Assembly (NCBI GenBank): GCA_035543115.1
Contig: DATKKF010000020.1
Span: 1-64,000 of the forward strand
Direction of reading: 5' to 3'
Source of the DNA: RPRB01 sp035543115
Lineage (GTDB): Bacteria; Myxococcota; Myxococcia; Myxococcales; Myxococcaceae
DNA: 64,000 bases
Part shown: positions 51,859-61,465 of the stretch, piece by piece
Numbering within the stretch: position 1 is the first letter of the stretch
How the letters are laid out: the number at the start of each line of letters is the position of its first letter
Translations under genes and position numbers: made by a program
Notes under the pieces: model-generated
Told to the model about the DNA's origin: nothing
The model's database searches: none
What the model saw: only the letters and a program-made list of their open reading frames with translations

Positions 51859-52950
51859 ATCCCCGCGGCCGCCGAGCTTCGCCGGGCGCTGCTCGGCTGG
51901 TACGACGCCCAGGCGCGAGACCTGCCCTGGCGTCGCACCGGGGACCCGTACGCCATCTGGGTGAGCGAGGTGATGCTCCAGCAGACCCAGGTCTCGGTGG
52001 TCGTGCCCTACTGGACGGCGTTCCTCGCCCGGTTCCCCGACGTGGGCGCGCTGGCCCGGGCGAGCCTGGACCAGGTGCTCGCCGCCTGGCGCGGGCTCGG
52101 GTACTACGCCCGGGCGCGCAACCTCAAGCGCGCTGCGGAGGCGGTGGTCGAGCGGCACGGTGGCCGGCTCCCCGACGACGTCGACGCCTTGCGCGCCTTG
52201 CCGGGGTTCGGCCGGTACACCGTGGGCGCGGTGGCGTCGATCGCCCTCGGACGCGAGGTTCCGCTGGTCGATGGGAACGTGGCCCGGGTGCTGGCGCGGC
52301 TGTTCGGCATCGAGGGCGTGACGGGAGAGGCATCGCGCGAGAAGCTGCTCTGGTCGCTCGCCGGGGCGCTGGTCCGTGGCCAGCGCCCGGGCGACTGGAA
52401 CCAGGCCCTGATGGAGCTCGGAGCGACGGTGTGTCGGCCCGAGCAGCCCATGTGCCTGCTCTGTCCCGTCCGGGCCCACTGCGTTGCGCTGGCCAGGGGC
52501 CGCGTCGGCGAGATTCCCGCGCCGAAGGTCCGCACCGCACGGCGGGCGCTGCACCTCGCGGTGGCCGCGGTCCGGAAGGGCGACACGGTGCTGCTCGTCC
52601 GCCGCCACGGGACGGGGCTCTTCGGCGGACTGTGGGAGCTCCCGGGGGTGGAGTGCACCCCGGGCGGCGAGATCGACGCGCTGCGTGCGCGCTGGCCGGA
52701 GATCGGCGACACGCTCCGCCCCCTGGGACGGGTGAAGCGGACGCTGACCCACCGCGCGCTCACGCTCGAGGTCTACGAGGTGGATGGTCCCGCGCCGCCC
52801 GAGGGCGCGCGCTGGGCGACCGCGCAGGAGATCGAATCGATGGGTGTTTCCGCCGCAATGCAGGCGGTGCTCCGCCGCGTGTTCGGTGCCGAGACGCCGC
52901 AAGGAGGCAGGCCATGGAGGAGCTCTCGCTCGCCACGCTCGCGCGGATGA
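51859..52950 (+). CDS. mutY: A/G-specific adenine glycosylase MutY (start codon unclear)
   Basis: About 363 aa. LLGWYDAQARDLPWRR, YAIWVSEVMLQQTQVSVV (catalytic Glu), LPGFGRYTVGAVASIALG (HhH), PLVDGNVARVLARLFGI (catalytic Asp), the 4Fe-4S cysteines in VCRPEQPMCLLCPVRAHC, and a Nudix-like C-terminus (GLFGGLWELPGVE). It removes A opposite 8-oxoG. No ATG, GTG or TTG lies in frame between the divergent nuclease start and the conserved region; 51859 (ATC) is only a placeholder. The end overlaps the next gene by 37 bp. Confidence 0.88.
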   Translation: MPAAAELRRALLGWYDAQARDLPWRRTGDPYAIWVSEVMLQQTQVSVVVPYWTAFLARFPDVGALARASLDQVLAAWRGLGYYARARNLKRAAEAVVERHGGRLPDDVDALRALPGFGRYTVGAVASIALGREVPLVDGNVARVLARLFGIEGVTGEASREKLLWSLAGALVRGQRPGDWNQALMELGATVCRPEQPMCLLCPVRAHCVALARGRVGEIPAPKVRTARRALHLAVAAVRKGDTVLLVRRHGTGLFGGLWELPGVECTPGGEIDALRARWPEIGDTLRPLGRVKRTLTHRALTLEVYEVDGPAPPEGARWATAQEIESMGVSAAMQAVLRRVFGAETPQGGRPWRSSRSPRSRG

Positions 52951-53213
52951 TCGCCGCCGACGTGCTCCGAGCGCGTCCGGCGATCGGAGCGACCGGAACC
53001 GACGCCATCGCGCAACTGCTCGAGACGGCTCTGCGAACTGCGGTCCGTCAGGAGCGCCTGGCCTGCGTGGCCGAGTGCGAGCGGCGGCGGGACCTGTGGA
53101 CGGGCACCGAGGAGCGCGCGGACGCCCCACCCTCGCTCAGGGCCGAAGCACGCTTCAGGGCGAACGAGGCCGCCGTGCTCGCCGACGCCCTGAGGGCCCG
53201 TCCGACCTGGTGA
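52914..53213 (+). CDS. Small helical protein (99 aa), function unknown
   Basis: AAGGAGG lies eight bases before the ATG. MEELSLATLARMIAADVLRARP starts a helical protein with AIAQLLETALRTAVRQERLACVAECERRRD and a C-terminal FRANEAAVLADALRARP. No signal peptide. It overlaps the mutY 3' end by 37 bp, so it is in that operon. No family recognised. Confidence 0.7.
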   Translation: MEELSLATLARMIAADVLRARPAIGATGTDAIAQLLETALRTAVRQERLACVAECERRRDLWTGTEERADAPPSLRAEARFRANEAAVLADALRARPTW

Positions 53214-53233
53214 GGCCTTGGGGCTGTCGAGGG

Positions 53234-54049
53234 TCAGTGCGCCTGCGTCCCGTCGAGCCACTCAGCCACGCCGCCGTGGCTCGAGCAGGCGCCGGAGTGA
53301 TGCTGGGAGTAGCTGAGCGTCCCGTCCTTGCACTTGGCCGTCGGCGGGCCCTTCTCGCCGGTGGGGGTCGAGGCGTGAGACGCGGGAGCAGCGGATGCCG
53401 CCGGAGGTGCCTTGGCCGCGACGCTCGGGGCCGCCGGAGCTGCTTGAGCCGCCGCCGGGGCCGCCGCCGCGCTTCCGCCCTTGTCGATGCCCCCGTGCCC
53501 GCTGCAGGCGCCGCTCCCGCCCTTGCTCTTCGTGCCGTCCTTGCACGTCACCTCCGCCACGGCGGGTGCCGCCTTCGGGGCGGGAGCAGCGGGCGGGGCC
53601 GGAGCAGCCGCCTCGGCAGCAGGAGCGGACGTGCTCTTCGACTTCGAGCTGGAGCCGCTCTTCGCGGTGGACGAGGACTCGGCCTTGGTCGCGGACGCGC
53701 TCTTGTCCACGCCTCCGTGCCCGCTGCAGGCGCCGCTCCCACCCTTGCTCTTCGTGCCGTCCTTGCACGTCACCTCCGCCGCGGTGGCGCCGGCCGCAGC
53801 GGGCACCGCGGCCTCGGCTCCCGACTTGGACTTCGACTTGGACGTTGACGGGGCTTCGGACTTTTCAGCCGAGGCGCTCTTCGAGGCGCTCTTGTCCACG
53901 CCTCCGTGCCCGCTGCAGGCGCCGCTCCCGCCCTTGCTCTTCGTGCCGTCCTTGCACGTCACCCCCGAGGTGGTCTCCGCCCGGGCGACCCGGGGGCCCG
54001 CCACCACCAGCGGGGCCAGCAGCACCGCGATCCTGAGCATGCCGCGCAT
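53234..54049 (-). CDS. Exported protein with four DUF3761-type repeats
   Basis: 271 aa; signal peptide 1-24 (LLAPLVVAGPRVARA). Three near-identical modules VTCKDGTKSKGGSGACSGHGG sit at about 30-51, 93-114 and 167-188, and a fourth, diverged CKDGTLSYSQHHSGACSSHGG near the end followed by VAEWL, the classical DUF3761 form. Linkers are Ala/Pro/Ser/Lys-rich. Each module has two Cys and His/Gly-rich turns. Its start overlaps the preceding stop by one base (TGATG). Role unknown; secreted or surface use is inferred. Confidence 0.82.
   Translation of the reverse strand: MRGMLRIAVLLAPLVVAGPRVARAETTSGVTCKDGTKSKGGSGACSGHGGVDKSASKSASAEKSEAPSTSKSKSKSGAEAAVPAAAGATAAEVTCKDGTKSKGGSGACSGHGGVDKSASATKAESSSTAKSGSSSKSKSTSAPAAEAAAPAPPAAPAPKAAPAVAEVTCKDGTKSKGGSGACSGHGGIDKGGSAAAAPAAAQAAPAAPSVAAKAPPAASAAPASHASTPTGEKGPPTAKCKDGTLSYSQHHSGACSSHGGVAEWLDGTQAH
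53480..53552 (-). repeat. DUF3761 module DNA repeat, copy 3 of 3
   Basis: 73-bp unit encoding CKDGTKSKGG...HGGIDK. It differs from the other two copies mainly at its 5' edge on the plus strand, where GATGCCC replaces CACGCCT. Confidence 0.8.
53702..53774 (-). repeat. DUF3761 module DNA repeat, copy 2 of 3
   Basis: 73-bp unit, one base different from copy 1, by hand alignment. Confidence 0.85.
53891..53963 (-). repeat. DUF3761 module DNA repeat, copy 1 of 3
   Basis: 73-bp unit closest to the gene start. Near identity at DNA level, including third codon positions, indicates recent duplication or gene conversion. Confidence 0.85.
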
Positions 54050-54567
54050 CAGCGGTTCCCCTTGGAGAGCCTGGACATCAGCAGGGCCAGCGCACCAGCG
54101 CCGATCGCCTTCACCAGCTGAGGATTCTTGGCGTAGAAGCCCGAGACCGCGTCGACGATCCCTGGATTGAGCTCCCGTGCCTTGCGCGCCAGCGCCTCGA
54201 CCGCCTGCGGGGGGATCTGCTGCGCCTGGGCAGCAGAGACCGTCCCTCCACCCTGAAGCACGCCGGCCAGTCCTCCGAGCCCGCCCACCCCGCCGAGCAC
54301 GTTGCCCGCCGCGGGCCCGAGCCCCGAGAGGACCTGGTTCACGAGCGCCGCCTTCTGGTCAGGTGACGACTGGCCGAAGAGTCCACTCAGCATCTGCTCG
54401 AACGGCGGCGTCTGGTCCGAGTTGAAGACGTGGCTGATGCCCTCGGCCAGCGCGCCGTGAGGCACCGCGCCCGCCACCTTGTCGAACGCCGAGTGGATGT
54501 CCGCCTCGGAGGCGTTGCCGCCGAGCACGCCCTGCAGCACCTGACCCAGACCGTCTGCCCAGCCCAT
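54049..54567 (-). CDS. Helical Gly-rich protein, function unknown
   Basis: 172 aa. No signal peptide. Helical N-terminal half (ADIHSAFDKVAGAVPHGALAEG, PPFEQMLSGLFGQSS), a glycine-rich centre (GNVLGGVGGLGGLAGVLQGGG) and a C-terminal helical part with KAIGAGALALLMSRLSKGNR, which may be a weak membrane segment. No family recognised. Its stop overlaps the start of the DUF3761 gene by one base, so the two are co-expressed. Confidence 0.7.
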   Translation of the reverse strand: MGWADGLGQVLQGVLGGNASEADIHSAFDKVAGAVPHGALAEGISHVFNSDQTPPFEQMLSGLFGQSSPDQKAALVNQVLSGLGPAAGNVLGGVGGLGGLAGVLQGGGTVSAAQAQQIPPQAVEALARKARELNPGIVDAVSGFYAKNPQLVKAIGAGALALLMSRLSKGNR

Positions 54568-54701
54568 GGGAAGCCCTCCCTCGCGGTGGCCCGGGTATCA
54601 GGTTTCGGAAGCCACAGCGCCAGATGCAACTGGCTGATGGATGGACACACTCCCGTCACCAGTGTTCCGCGCGAGCGAATGGCCTAGATCCCGACTTCCC
54701 C

Positions 54702-55922
54702 ATGGCCGATCCGACCCGAAAGCTTCGCCCGCTCGAGCTCGCCCGCTGGCAGATCGAGCGCGACCAGGAGCGGATGCGGCGGATGCCGGCGCTCCTGGCG
54801 CGCAAGCGGGCGCGGATGACCGCCTCGCCGTTCGCCTTCCTGCGCGGATCGGCGCCGCTCTTCTACCGGATCCTCCGGAACGTCCCCCGCCTCGCGCGCG
54901 GGCCGGAGGACGAGGGGCTGCTCTGCGGCGACCTCCACCTCGAGAACTTCGGCGTCTATCGCCCTGACCGTCCTTCGCGCGGCGGCGACCGAGTCGCCTT
55001 CGACCTCGACGACCTGGACCAGGCGTTCGTCGGCCACCTCCACCTCGACGTGCTCCGCGTCCTCACCAGCGTGCTGCTCGCCGCGCGCGGGTGGGGCTGC
55101 ACGACGGATGGCGCGCTCGAGCTCGCCTGGGCGCTGCTCGACGGATACCGCCGGGTCCGCGCCTCGGGGCGGCTCCCCCCGGCTCCAGCACCGGTCTCGG
55201 CTCTGCTCGCGCAGGTGGCCGCCCGGAAGCGGCGTGCCTTCCTCGACCGCTATACCCGCGTGGTGGGACACCACCGCCGCTTCAAGCTGGGCGACACCCT
55301 CCGGCCACTCCCCCGGACGGTGAGGGCGGCGTGTGCCCGCGCCTTCACTCGCTTCGGGAGGCAGGAGATGGAGCAGGGCGGGCAGTCCGCCGAGCGGTTC
55401 CGGGTCCTCGACCTTGCGTTTCGCGTCGCGGGCACCGGCAGCCTGGGCACCTTCCGGGTCGCGGTGCTGGTGGAGGGTCACGGCGCGCGCGACAGCGCCT
55501 GGCTGTTCGACATGAAGGCGATGGGCGAGCCGGCCGGTTCGGCGCTCGCCACCGAGGCCCCGGAACCCGGACCGGAGCGGGTGGTCCAGGCGCTGCGGAC
55601 CCTGCTGCGGGAGCCCCCGGCGATGCTGGGGACGGCCCGCGTGCTCGGGCAGGGTCTCCTGATCCGCCGCCTCACACCCCAGGACGACCGGCTGGACTGG
55701 GCGACCCTCCCTGCGGAGCAGCGCGCCCCCACGCTCGCCTTCCTTGGCGCGCTCAGCGGAGCGGCACACCGCCGCGGGGCGCGGGGGAAGCTGCCCCCGC
55801 TCGAGCAGTCCGACGCTCGCAGGCTCCAGCGGGCCGCGGTCGAGCTGGCCGGGTTCCACGAGGCGGTCGCGCTCGCCTACGCCGCCGAGACGGGGGACGC
55901 TGGGGCTGCTCGCCGGGCATGA
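54702..55922 (+). CDS. DUF2252 protein (kinase-like fold)
   Basis: 406 aa. DUF2252 pattern: ARWQIERDQERMRRMPALLARKRARM, SPFAFLRGSAPLFYRIL, EGLLCGDLHLENFGVY and DLDDLDQAFVGHLHLDVLRVLTS. The GDxHLENFG and DLDD motifs resemble the catalytic HxDxxxxN and metal-binding loops of aminoglycoside-kinase-like folds. Function unknown. The stop overlaps the hydratase start (ATGA). Confidence 0.88.
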   Translation: MADPTRKLRPLELARWQIERDQERMRRMPALLARKRARMTASPFAFLRGSAPLFYRILRNVPRLARGPEDEGLLCGDLHLENFGVYRPDRPSRGGDRVAFDLDDLDQAFVGHLHLDVLRVLTSVLLAARGWGCTTDGALELAWALLDGYRRVRASGRLPPAPAPVSALLAQVAARKRRAFLDRYTRVVGHHRRFKLGDTLRPLPRTVRAACARAFTRFGRQEMEQGGQSAERFRVLDLAFRVAGTGSLGTFRVAVLVEGHGARDSAWLFDMKAMGEPAGSALATEAPEPGPERVVQALRTLLREPPAMLGTARVLGQGLLIRRLTPQDDRLDWATLPAEQRAPTLAFLGALSGAAHRRGARGKLPPLEQSDARRLQRAAVELAGFHEAVALAYAAETGDAGAARRA

Positions 55923-56725
55923 TCGAGGAGACGAACACGGACACCACCGCCACCCGCCGCGCCGCAGAGCTTCTCTGGGAGCACTGGCGGCAGGGGACCC
56001 ACCTCGATGCGCTCCCGGAGAGCATCCGGCCGCACACCAGGGCCGAGGGGTACGCCATCCAGCGCGCGGTGCAGGCCTGCTCCGGAAAGGGACTCCTCGG
56101 CTGGAAGATCGCCGCCACCAGCCTCCCCGGGCAGCGCCACATCGGGGTCGACGGCCCGCTGGCCGGGAGGCTGCTGGAACGACGCGGGTTCCCGAGCGGC
56201 GCCGAGGTTCCGCTGGGCGGGAACCTGATGCGGGTCGCGGAGCCGGAGTTCGCCTTCGGCTTCGGCCGGGACCTCCCGCCGCGTGCGGCGCCGTACGGCA
56301 CCGACGAGGTCCTGGAGGCGGTCGACCGCCTGCACCCGGCGATCGAGGTTCCCGACTCGCGCTACGCCGACTTCGTGCACGCGGGTGCACCCCAGCTGAT
56401 CGCCGACAACGCCTGCGCGAACGACCTGGTCCTCGGCCCGGCCGCGACGGTGGACTGGCGCGGGCTGGACCTGGTCGCGCACCGGGTGTCCGCCGAGGTG
56501 GTGGGCCGCTACACGCGACAGGGCAGCGGTGCCGCCGTGCTCGGCGATCCGCGCGTCGCGCTCACCTGGCTGGTCAACGAGCTCTCCGCGATCGGTGCGA
56601 CCCTGCGGGCAGGCGAGGTGGTGATCACCGGGACCTGCATGGCGTCGCTGGAGATCGAGCCCGGCGACGAGGTGCGCGTCGACTTCGGCGTGCTCGGCTC
56701 GGTGAGCGCCCGGTTCCGGGCCTGA
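55919..56725 (+). CDS. 2-keto-4-pentenoate hydratase/FAH-family protein
   Basis: 268 aa. RAEGYAIQRAVQACSGKGLLGWKIAATS, the metal ligand region AEPEFAFGFGRDLPP, AVDRLHPAIEVPDSRYADF, GAPQLIADNACANDLVLGP and GDEVRVDFGVLGSVSARF match the MhpD/HpcG hydratase family, which needs a divalent metal and hydrates 2-hydroxydienoates of aromatic breakdown. No other pathway genes are near. Translationally coupled to the DUF2252 gene. Confidence 0.88.
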   Translation: MIEETNTDTTATRRAAELLWEHWRQGTHLDALPESIRPHTRAEGYAIQRAVQACSGKGLLGWKIAATSLPGQRHIGVDGPLAGRLLERRGFPSGAEVPLGGNLMRVAEPEFAFGFGRDLPPRAAPYGTDEVLEAVDRLHPAIEVPDSRYADFVHAGAPQLIADNACANDLVLGPAATVDWRGLDLVAHRVSAEVVGRYTRQGSGAAVLGDPRVALTWLVNELSAIGATLRAGEVVITGTCMASLEIEPGDEVRVDFGVLGSVSARFRA

Positions 56726-56737
56726 GCGGCCCCGGAG

Positions 56738-57331
56738 TCAGTGGTTCAGCGCCGCCAGCGCCACAATCGCGAGAGGAAAGAGGAGCAGCACGGCGAGGAG
56801 GAGCCACGCGACGGGGCGGGCGAAGTTGAACGTCCACCCCAGTCCCGAGCGCTTCGGGACGAGCAGCCGCGGGTCGGCAGAGTTCACGTAGAAGAGCCCG
56901 CCGCGCCAGCCTTCCGGTGAGGTCGGAGCCATCCGCGGCGCCCTGGCGATCTGTGCCACCACGACGACCACCATCACCCCGGCGAGGATCAGGACCGGGG
57001 TCGGCCCCCAGAGGGGGGCGAACGCGGCCGGGGTCGCCATGAGCCCCAGCACCCAGCGGATGGGGGCGAGCAGCCGCCGCACCCCCTCGGTCATCGCAGG
57101 CGGACCGACCCGCGCTCCACTGGCGACGATGCCGTCGATGAGGAGCAGGATTCCGCAGAACAGGAGGATGGGGAAGGCCATCGCCAGCGGCGTGCGCGGA
57201 AAGAACCCGTTCGGCCGGCCGGCGATGTCCCAGTGTACCGGCATGGGCGAGGGGAACTGGTCGGCGAGCAGGACCAGCGCCACCGCCGGCGGAACGAGCA
57301 GAAGGTAGGGCCCGAGGCTGCGTAACTTCAT
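56738..57331 (-). CDS. DUF1648/DUF5808 membrane protein
   Basis: 197 aa, start ATG 57331 with GGAGG eight bases upstream. DUF1648 N-terminus: LLADQFPSPMPVHWDIAGRPNGFFP follows the first helix. Helices near 5-23, 48-66, 92-105, 112-125 and 175-195. Loop GGLFYVNSADPRLLVPKRSGLGWTFNFARP is the DUF5808 hallmark. SdpI-like relatives act in immunity or membrane sensing; the role here is unknown. Tail-to-tail with the hydratase gene. Confidence 0.88.
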   Translation of the reverse strand: MKLRSLGPYLLLVPPAVALVLLADQFPSPMPVHWDIAGRPNGFFPRTPLAMAFPILLFCGILLLIDGIVASGARVGPPAMTEGVRRLLAPIRWVLGLMATPAAFAPLWGPTPVLILAGVMVVVVVAQIARAPRMAPTSPEGWRGGLFYVNSADPRLLVPKRSGLGWTFNFARPVAWLLLAVLLLFPLAIVALAALNH

Positions 57332-57396
57332 CGATGTCCTCCGCGTAGGAACGGAGTCTGGCATGCCCCCTGGTCACGCCTTAGAAAGTGAGTGTC

Positions 57397-58056
<660 letters not shown>

Positions 58057-58090
58057 GCCTGGTCGCGGTGGCAAGTCGAGCGAGCGCGAG

Positions 58091-60526
58091 CTACTCGGTG
58101 CCGTAGGCCGAGGTGAGGGGACCCCGGAGGGACGAAGCTGGCGAGCCGCGGACCCGTCGCGCCACCGACAGCACGCCCGCGGCCAGCGCGTACCCCGCCG
58201 CAGCTGCACAGAGGAGCACCCGGGAGCCCAGCTCGAGCGCCAGCAGCGCCGAGAGCGGCGCAGCGACGACCGAGGCGAATCCATTCGACGCCCAGGCCCA
58301 GGCCAGCGCTCCGCCCTCCGGCGCGAGCTGGCGGAGCCCGAGGGCGAAGGGCGTTCCCATCAGAAAGGCCGGCGGACCGAGGCAAATCAGGACCGCCAGT
58401 ACCCGGAGCAGACCCGCCGCCGGCTGCAGCAGATGGACCACGCCGAGCAGCGCCACCGCCAGCATTCCCAGGAGAACCGCGAGCGCCACGCACGCCTGGC
58501 CCGCCCGCGAGGGCCGGAGGCGATCCGACCAGGCACTGCCCAGCCCCGAGAGGGCGAGGAAGATCACCAGCACCGCGGCCACCGCGTAGACCGGATGCCC
58601 CAGCAGGAGGCCGAGCTGCTGGATGGCCGCGATCTCCGCGGCGAGGTAGCCGAAGCCCAGCGCGCCGAAGTAGCCGAGCACTGCCCACAGGGGCGCGTGC
58701 CCTCCGGCACGGCGGCCCCACACCGCGACCGGAACGAGCAGCAGGAGCACCGCCAGGAGCACGGTCTGCACGAGCGTGGCCAGCACCGCGATGGGCCCCC
58801 ACTCGGCGAAGGGAAGCCAGGCGCCGCCCGCGCCTCGCACCAGCGCTGGAAGGCTCTTCAGCCGCACGAAGTGGTGCGGGTACGGGCGAGCGTCGTCCAC
58901 CGGTGCGACCTCGAAGGGGTACTCCGCCGCGAAGCGAACTGCCTCCTCGGGGGAGCGAGTGGCCGCGGCGGCCGCCTGCCGGATCGAGACATCGTCGAGC
59001 ACGTTGAACGGAGGCTCGGGGGAGCTGGCGTCCACGGGCCATTCGAGATCGAGCTGCCGCTCACGGCCGAGCGCGCGCACCCGTTTCATCTCGCCAGCGC
59101 TGAAGGCCGCCGGCCGCGCCAGCACCGTGACCGTTCCCCAGCTCCGGAGCACGACGAGCCGGAGCGAGGGGGGGTGGCCGAGCCGCCGCAGCGCCGCCGC
59201 CACGCTGAGGACCGTCCGCACGCTCTCCCGCGGGGGCGTCGAGAGCCAGGTGGTGACCGAGAGGATGCCCTCCGGGCCGAGGTGGCTCAGAAAGAGCGCA
59301 TAGGCGTCGACCGTGTGAAGGAAGTCCTCCTCCAGGGCGCGGACCCCGCCCACCGACGCCCCATGGCCGGCACCGGGAGCGAGCGAGATGAGATCGAAGG
59401 GCCCTCCTTCCCGCGCCAGCACCGCCCGCGCCTGTCCGACCCGGTCGTCGAGCCGCTGCTGCTGCCAGAACTCGAAGCGGCCCAGCTCCCGCGCGAGCCG
59501 CAAGAGGTCGGGGTTCGGCTCCAGCGTCACCACCTGCTCGGCGTCGGAGGCCAGCGCCGCCTCGAGCGCGAGCCCGTCCCCCACCCCGACCAGGAGGACG
59601 CGGAGCCGCGCGGCCAGCGCGTGCGGCACCGAGGTGGGAAGGGCCCGGGCGAGCTCCTCCGCGCCGGGGTCCGTCAGGTCGGTGGCCGCTCCGACCAGAT
59701 CACCATCGACCAGCAGCGCGGTCTGCCGGGGGAAGCTCCCACGGAAGGCCAGGGATAGACCCGGCGCCATGTGGAACGACGGCGCGTCCACGGCCAGGAC
59801 CCATCCCAGCGGACTGAAGCGCTCGGCCACCCGGCGTGCACCGGGCAGCGCCGAGAGCTGAGGCAGGCTCTTGTACGGGGTGAGCTGCAGGTCCCAGCTC
59901 GGTCCGAGGAAGAGCCAGGCCGCGAGGAGCCCGGCGACCGCCGCCACCGCGCCCGACGGGCTCCGCCACCCCAGCGCCATTGCTCCGAGACCAGCGAGCA
60001 GCGGCGGAAGCACGAGCGACCTCGCGGGCGGGAGAACGAAGAGCACGAGCAAGGCCAGCGCCACTCCCAGCGCCCCGCCAGCGAAGCTCGCCCCGTAGAG
60101 GCGACCGGTTCGCCCGGGCGCGAGCAGGAGGCTGGTCAGGGTGGCCAGGCCTCCGGCGAAGAAGGGGACGGAGAGCAGCGCCACCAGTCCCGCCAGACGC
60201 ACCCACTGCCCGCCCTCGAAGGGCAACTGGGTGGGCTCGACGTTCAACCGGTGGGACATCCATGGGGCGACGATCAGCGCCAGGGCGGTGGCGGTCGCTC
60301 CCGCCCGGAGCCGACGGTCCGCCGCTCGGGAGTCCACCGGCGGCCAGAGGGCGCCCAGCGTTCCGCTCGCTCCCAGCCCGAGCAGCGCCACGCCGATGGC
60401 CATCGAGGCGAAGTGGTGGAACTGCTCCACCCCGAAGAGCCGGACCAGGAGGATCTCGTACGCGGTCGTCGCCGCGGAGAGGAGCGTCACCGCCGGGGTG
60501 AGGCTCCGCTGCGGCGGCGCGTTCAC
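58091..60526 (-). CDS. Polytopic membrane protein with spermidine synthase-like domain
   Basis: 811 aa. About six N-terminal helices (residues 10-215), a central soluble domain (~220-560) with RLRVLLVGVGDGLALEAALASDAEQVVTLEPNPDLLRLAREL, the methyltransferase-like motif I and acidic loop of spermidine synthases, FDLISLAPG, and DDARPYPHHFVRL, then about six C-terminal helices with PAFLMGTPFALGLRQLAPEGG. Such fused SpeE-like membrane proteins are known in many bacteria; their substrate is unknown. Its start overlaps the stop of pcm (ATGA). Confidence 0.85.
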   Translation of the reverse strand: MNAPPQRSLTPAVTLLSAATTAYEILLVRLFGVEQFHHFASMAIGVALLGLGASGTLGALWPPVDSRAADRRLRAGATATALALIVAPWMSHRLNVEPTQLPFEGGQWVRLAGLVALLSVPFFAGGLATLTSLLLAPGRTGRLYGASFAGGALGVALALLVLFVLPPARSLVLPPLLAGLGAMALGWRSPSGAVAAVAGLLAAWLFLGPSWDLQLTPYKSLPQLSALPGARRVAERFSPLGWVLAVDAPSFHMAPGLSLAFRGSFPRQTALLVDGDLVGAATDLTDPGAEELARALPTSVPHALAARLRVLLVGVGDGLALEAALASDAEQVVTLEPNPDLLRLARELGRFEFWQQQRLDDRVGQARAVLAREGGPFDLISLAPGAGHGASVGGVRALEEDFLHTVDAYALFLSHLGPEGILSVTTWLSTPPRESVRTVLSVAAALRRLGHPPSLRLVVLRSWGTVTVLARPAAFSAGEMKRVRALGRERQLDLEWPVDASSPEPPFNVLDDVSIRQAAAAATRSPEEAVRFAAEYPFEVAPVDDARPYPHHFVRLKSLPALVRGAGGAWLPFAEWGPIAVLATLVQTVLLAVLLLLVPVAVWGRRAGGHAPLWAVLGYFGALGFGYLAAEIAAIQQLGLLLGHPVYAVAAVLVIFLALSGLGSAWSDRLRPSRAGQACVALAVLLGMLAVALLGVVHLLQPAAGLLRVLAVLICLGPPAFLMGTPFALGLRQLAPEGGALAWAWASNGFASVVAAPLSALLALELGSRVLLCAAAAGYALAAGVLSVARRVRGSPASSLRGPLTSAYGTE

Positions 60527-61236
60527 CGCAAGCCGCTCAGCATCGGCACGAAGGCGACCGGAAGCAGCATGCGGGTGCGCACCGCTCCCGAGGGCTCCTT
60601 GTCGATCTGCAGCAGATTCTGCGCCCCGAACATGCTCCCCACCGGGATGACCATCCTCCCTCCGGGTTTGAGCTGCTCCAGGAGCGCCGGAGGGACGTGA
60701 GAGGCAGCGGCGGTGACCACGATGGCGTCGAAGGGGGCCTCCTCGGGCCAGCCCAGGTTGCCATCGCCGTGCCGCACGGTCGCCTGGTAGCCGAGGCGCT
60801 CGAGCCGCTGCCGGGCGCTCGCGGCCAGCTCGGCGAAGATCTCCATCGTGTAGACCCGCGCGCCGGCGGCGGCGAGGACCGCTGCCTGGTAGCCCGAGCC
60901 CGTGCCGATCTCGAGGATCTTCATTCCCTCGCGGGGACGAACGACCTCGGTCTGGTAGGCCACGATGTACGGCTGGGAGATGGTCTGGCCGAGGCCGATC
61001 GGCAGCGGGCGGTTCTCGTAGGCCGCGCTCACCAGCCCCGGGGGCACGAACTCATGGCGAGGTACGGTTCGCATGGCTTGCAGCGTGGCCGGATCGCGGA
61101 TTCCCTCGCCGGCGATGTACAGCTCCACCATCCGGAGCCGCTCGGCGGCACGGGGATCGGCTGCCCGGCCTGCATCAGGGCCGCCGGCGACGCCGGCTAG
61201 GAGGAGCACCACCGTCACCGAGCGAACCCAGGCCAT
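60523..61236 (-). CDS. pcm: Protein-L-isoaspartate O-methyltransferase, exported form
   Basis: 237 aa. PCMT motifs: LPIGLGQTISQPYIVAYQTEVV, MKILEIGTGSGYQAAVLAAAGARVYTME and FDAIVVTAAASHVPPALLEQLKPGGRMVIPVG. It repairs isoaspartyl residues using SAM. The first ~25 residues (VRSVTVVLLLAGVAGGPDAG) look like a signal peptide, so a periplasmic location is predicted, odd for a SAM enzyme. Overlaps the membrane-protein gene by 4 bp. Confidence 0.92.
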   Translation of the reverse strand: MAWVRSVTVVLLLAGVAGGPDAGRAADPRAAERLRMVELYIAGEGIRDPATLQAMRTVPRHEFVPPGLVSAAYENRPLPIGLGQTISQPYIVAYQTEVVRPREGMKILEIGTGSGYQAAVLAAAGARVYTMEIFAELAASARQRLERLGYQATVRHGDGNLGWPEEAPFDAIVVTAAASHVPPALLEQLKPGGRMVIPVGSMFGAQNLLQIDKEPSGAVRTRMLLPVAFVPMLSGLR

Positions 61237-61465
61237 CGTCCGCCTCGTGGTGGCACTCTAGGACAGTCCGTGGCGCGGAGGTCAGCAAACCGGAACGCAC
61301 CGGGGCGAGCACGGACACCGGGCGCCGAGGGTCAGTGCGAGCAGCACCGCCGCGGTGGCCCCGCCCACCTCACCGCCCGAGGGACGCTTCCCCGATGCGT
61401 GGATCTCAGGGGCCCTCTCACAGGCCCAGCGACGCCACCTCGGTCCGTCGGCCTCGAGGTCCCAC

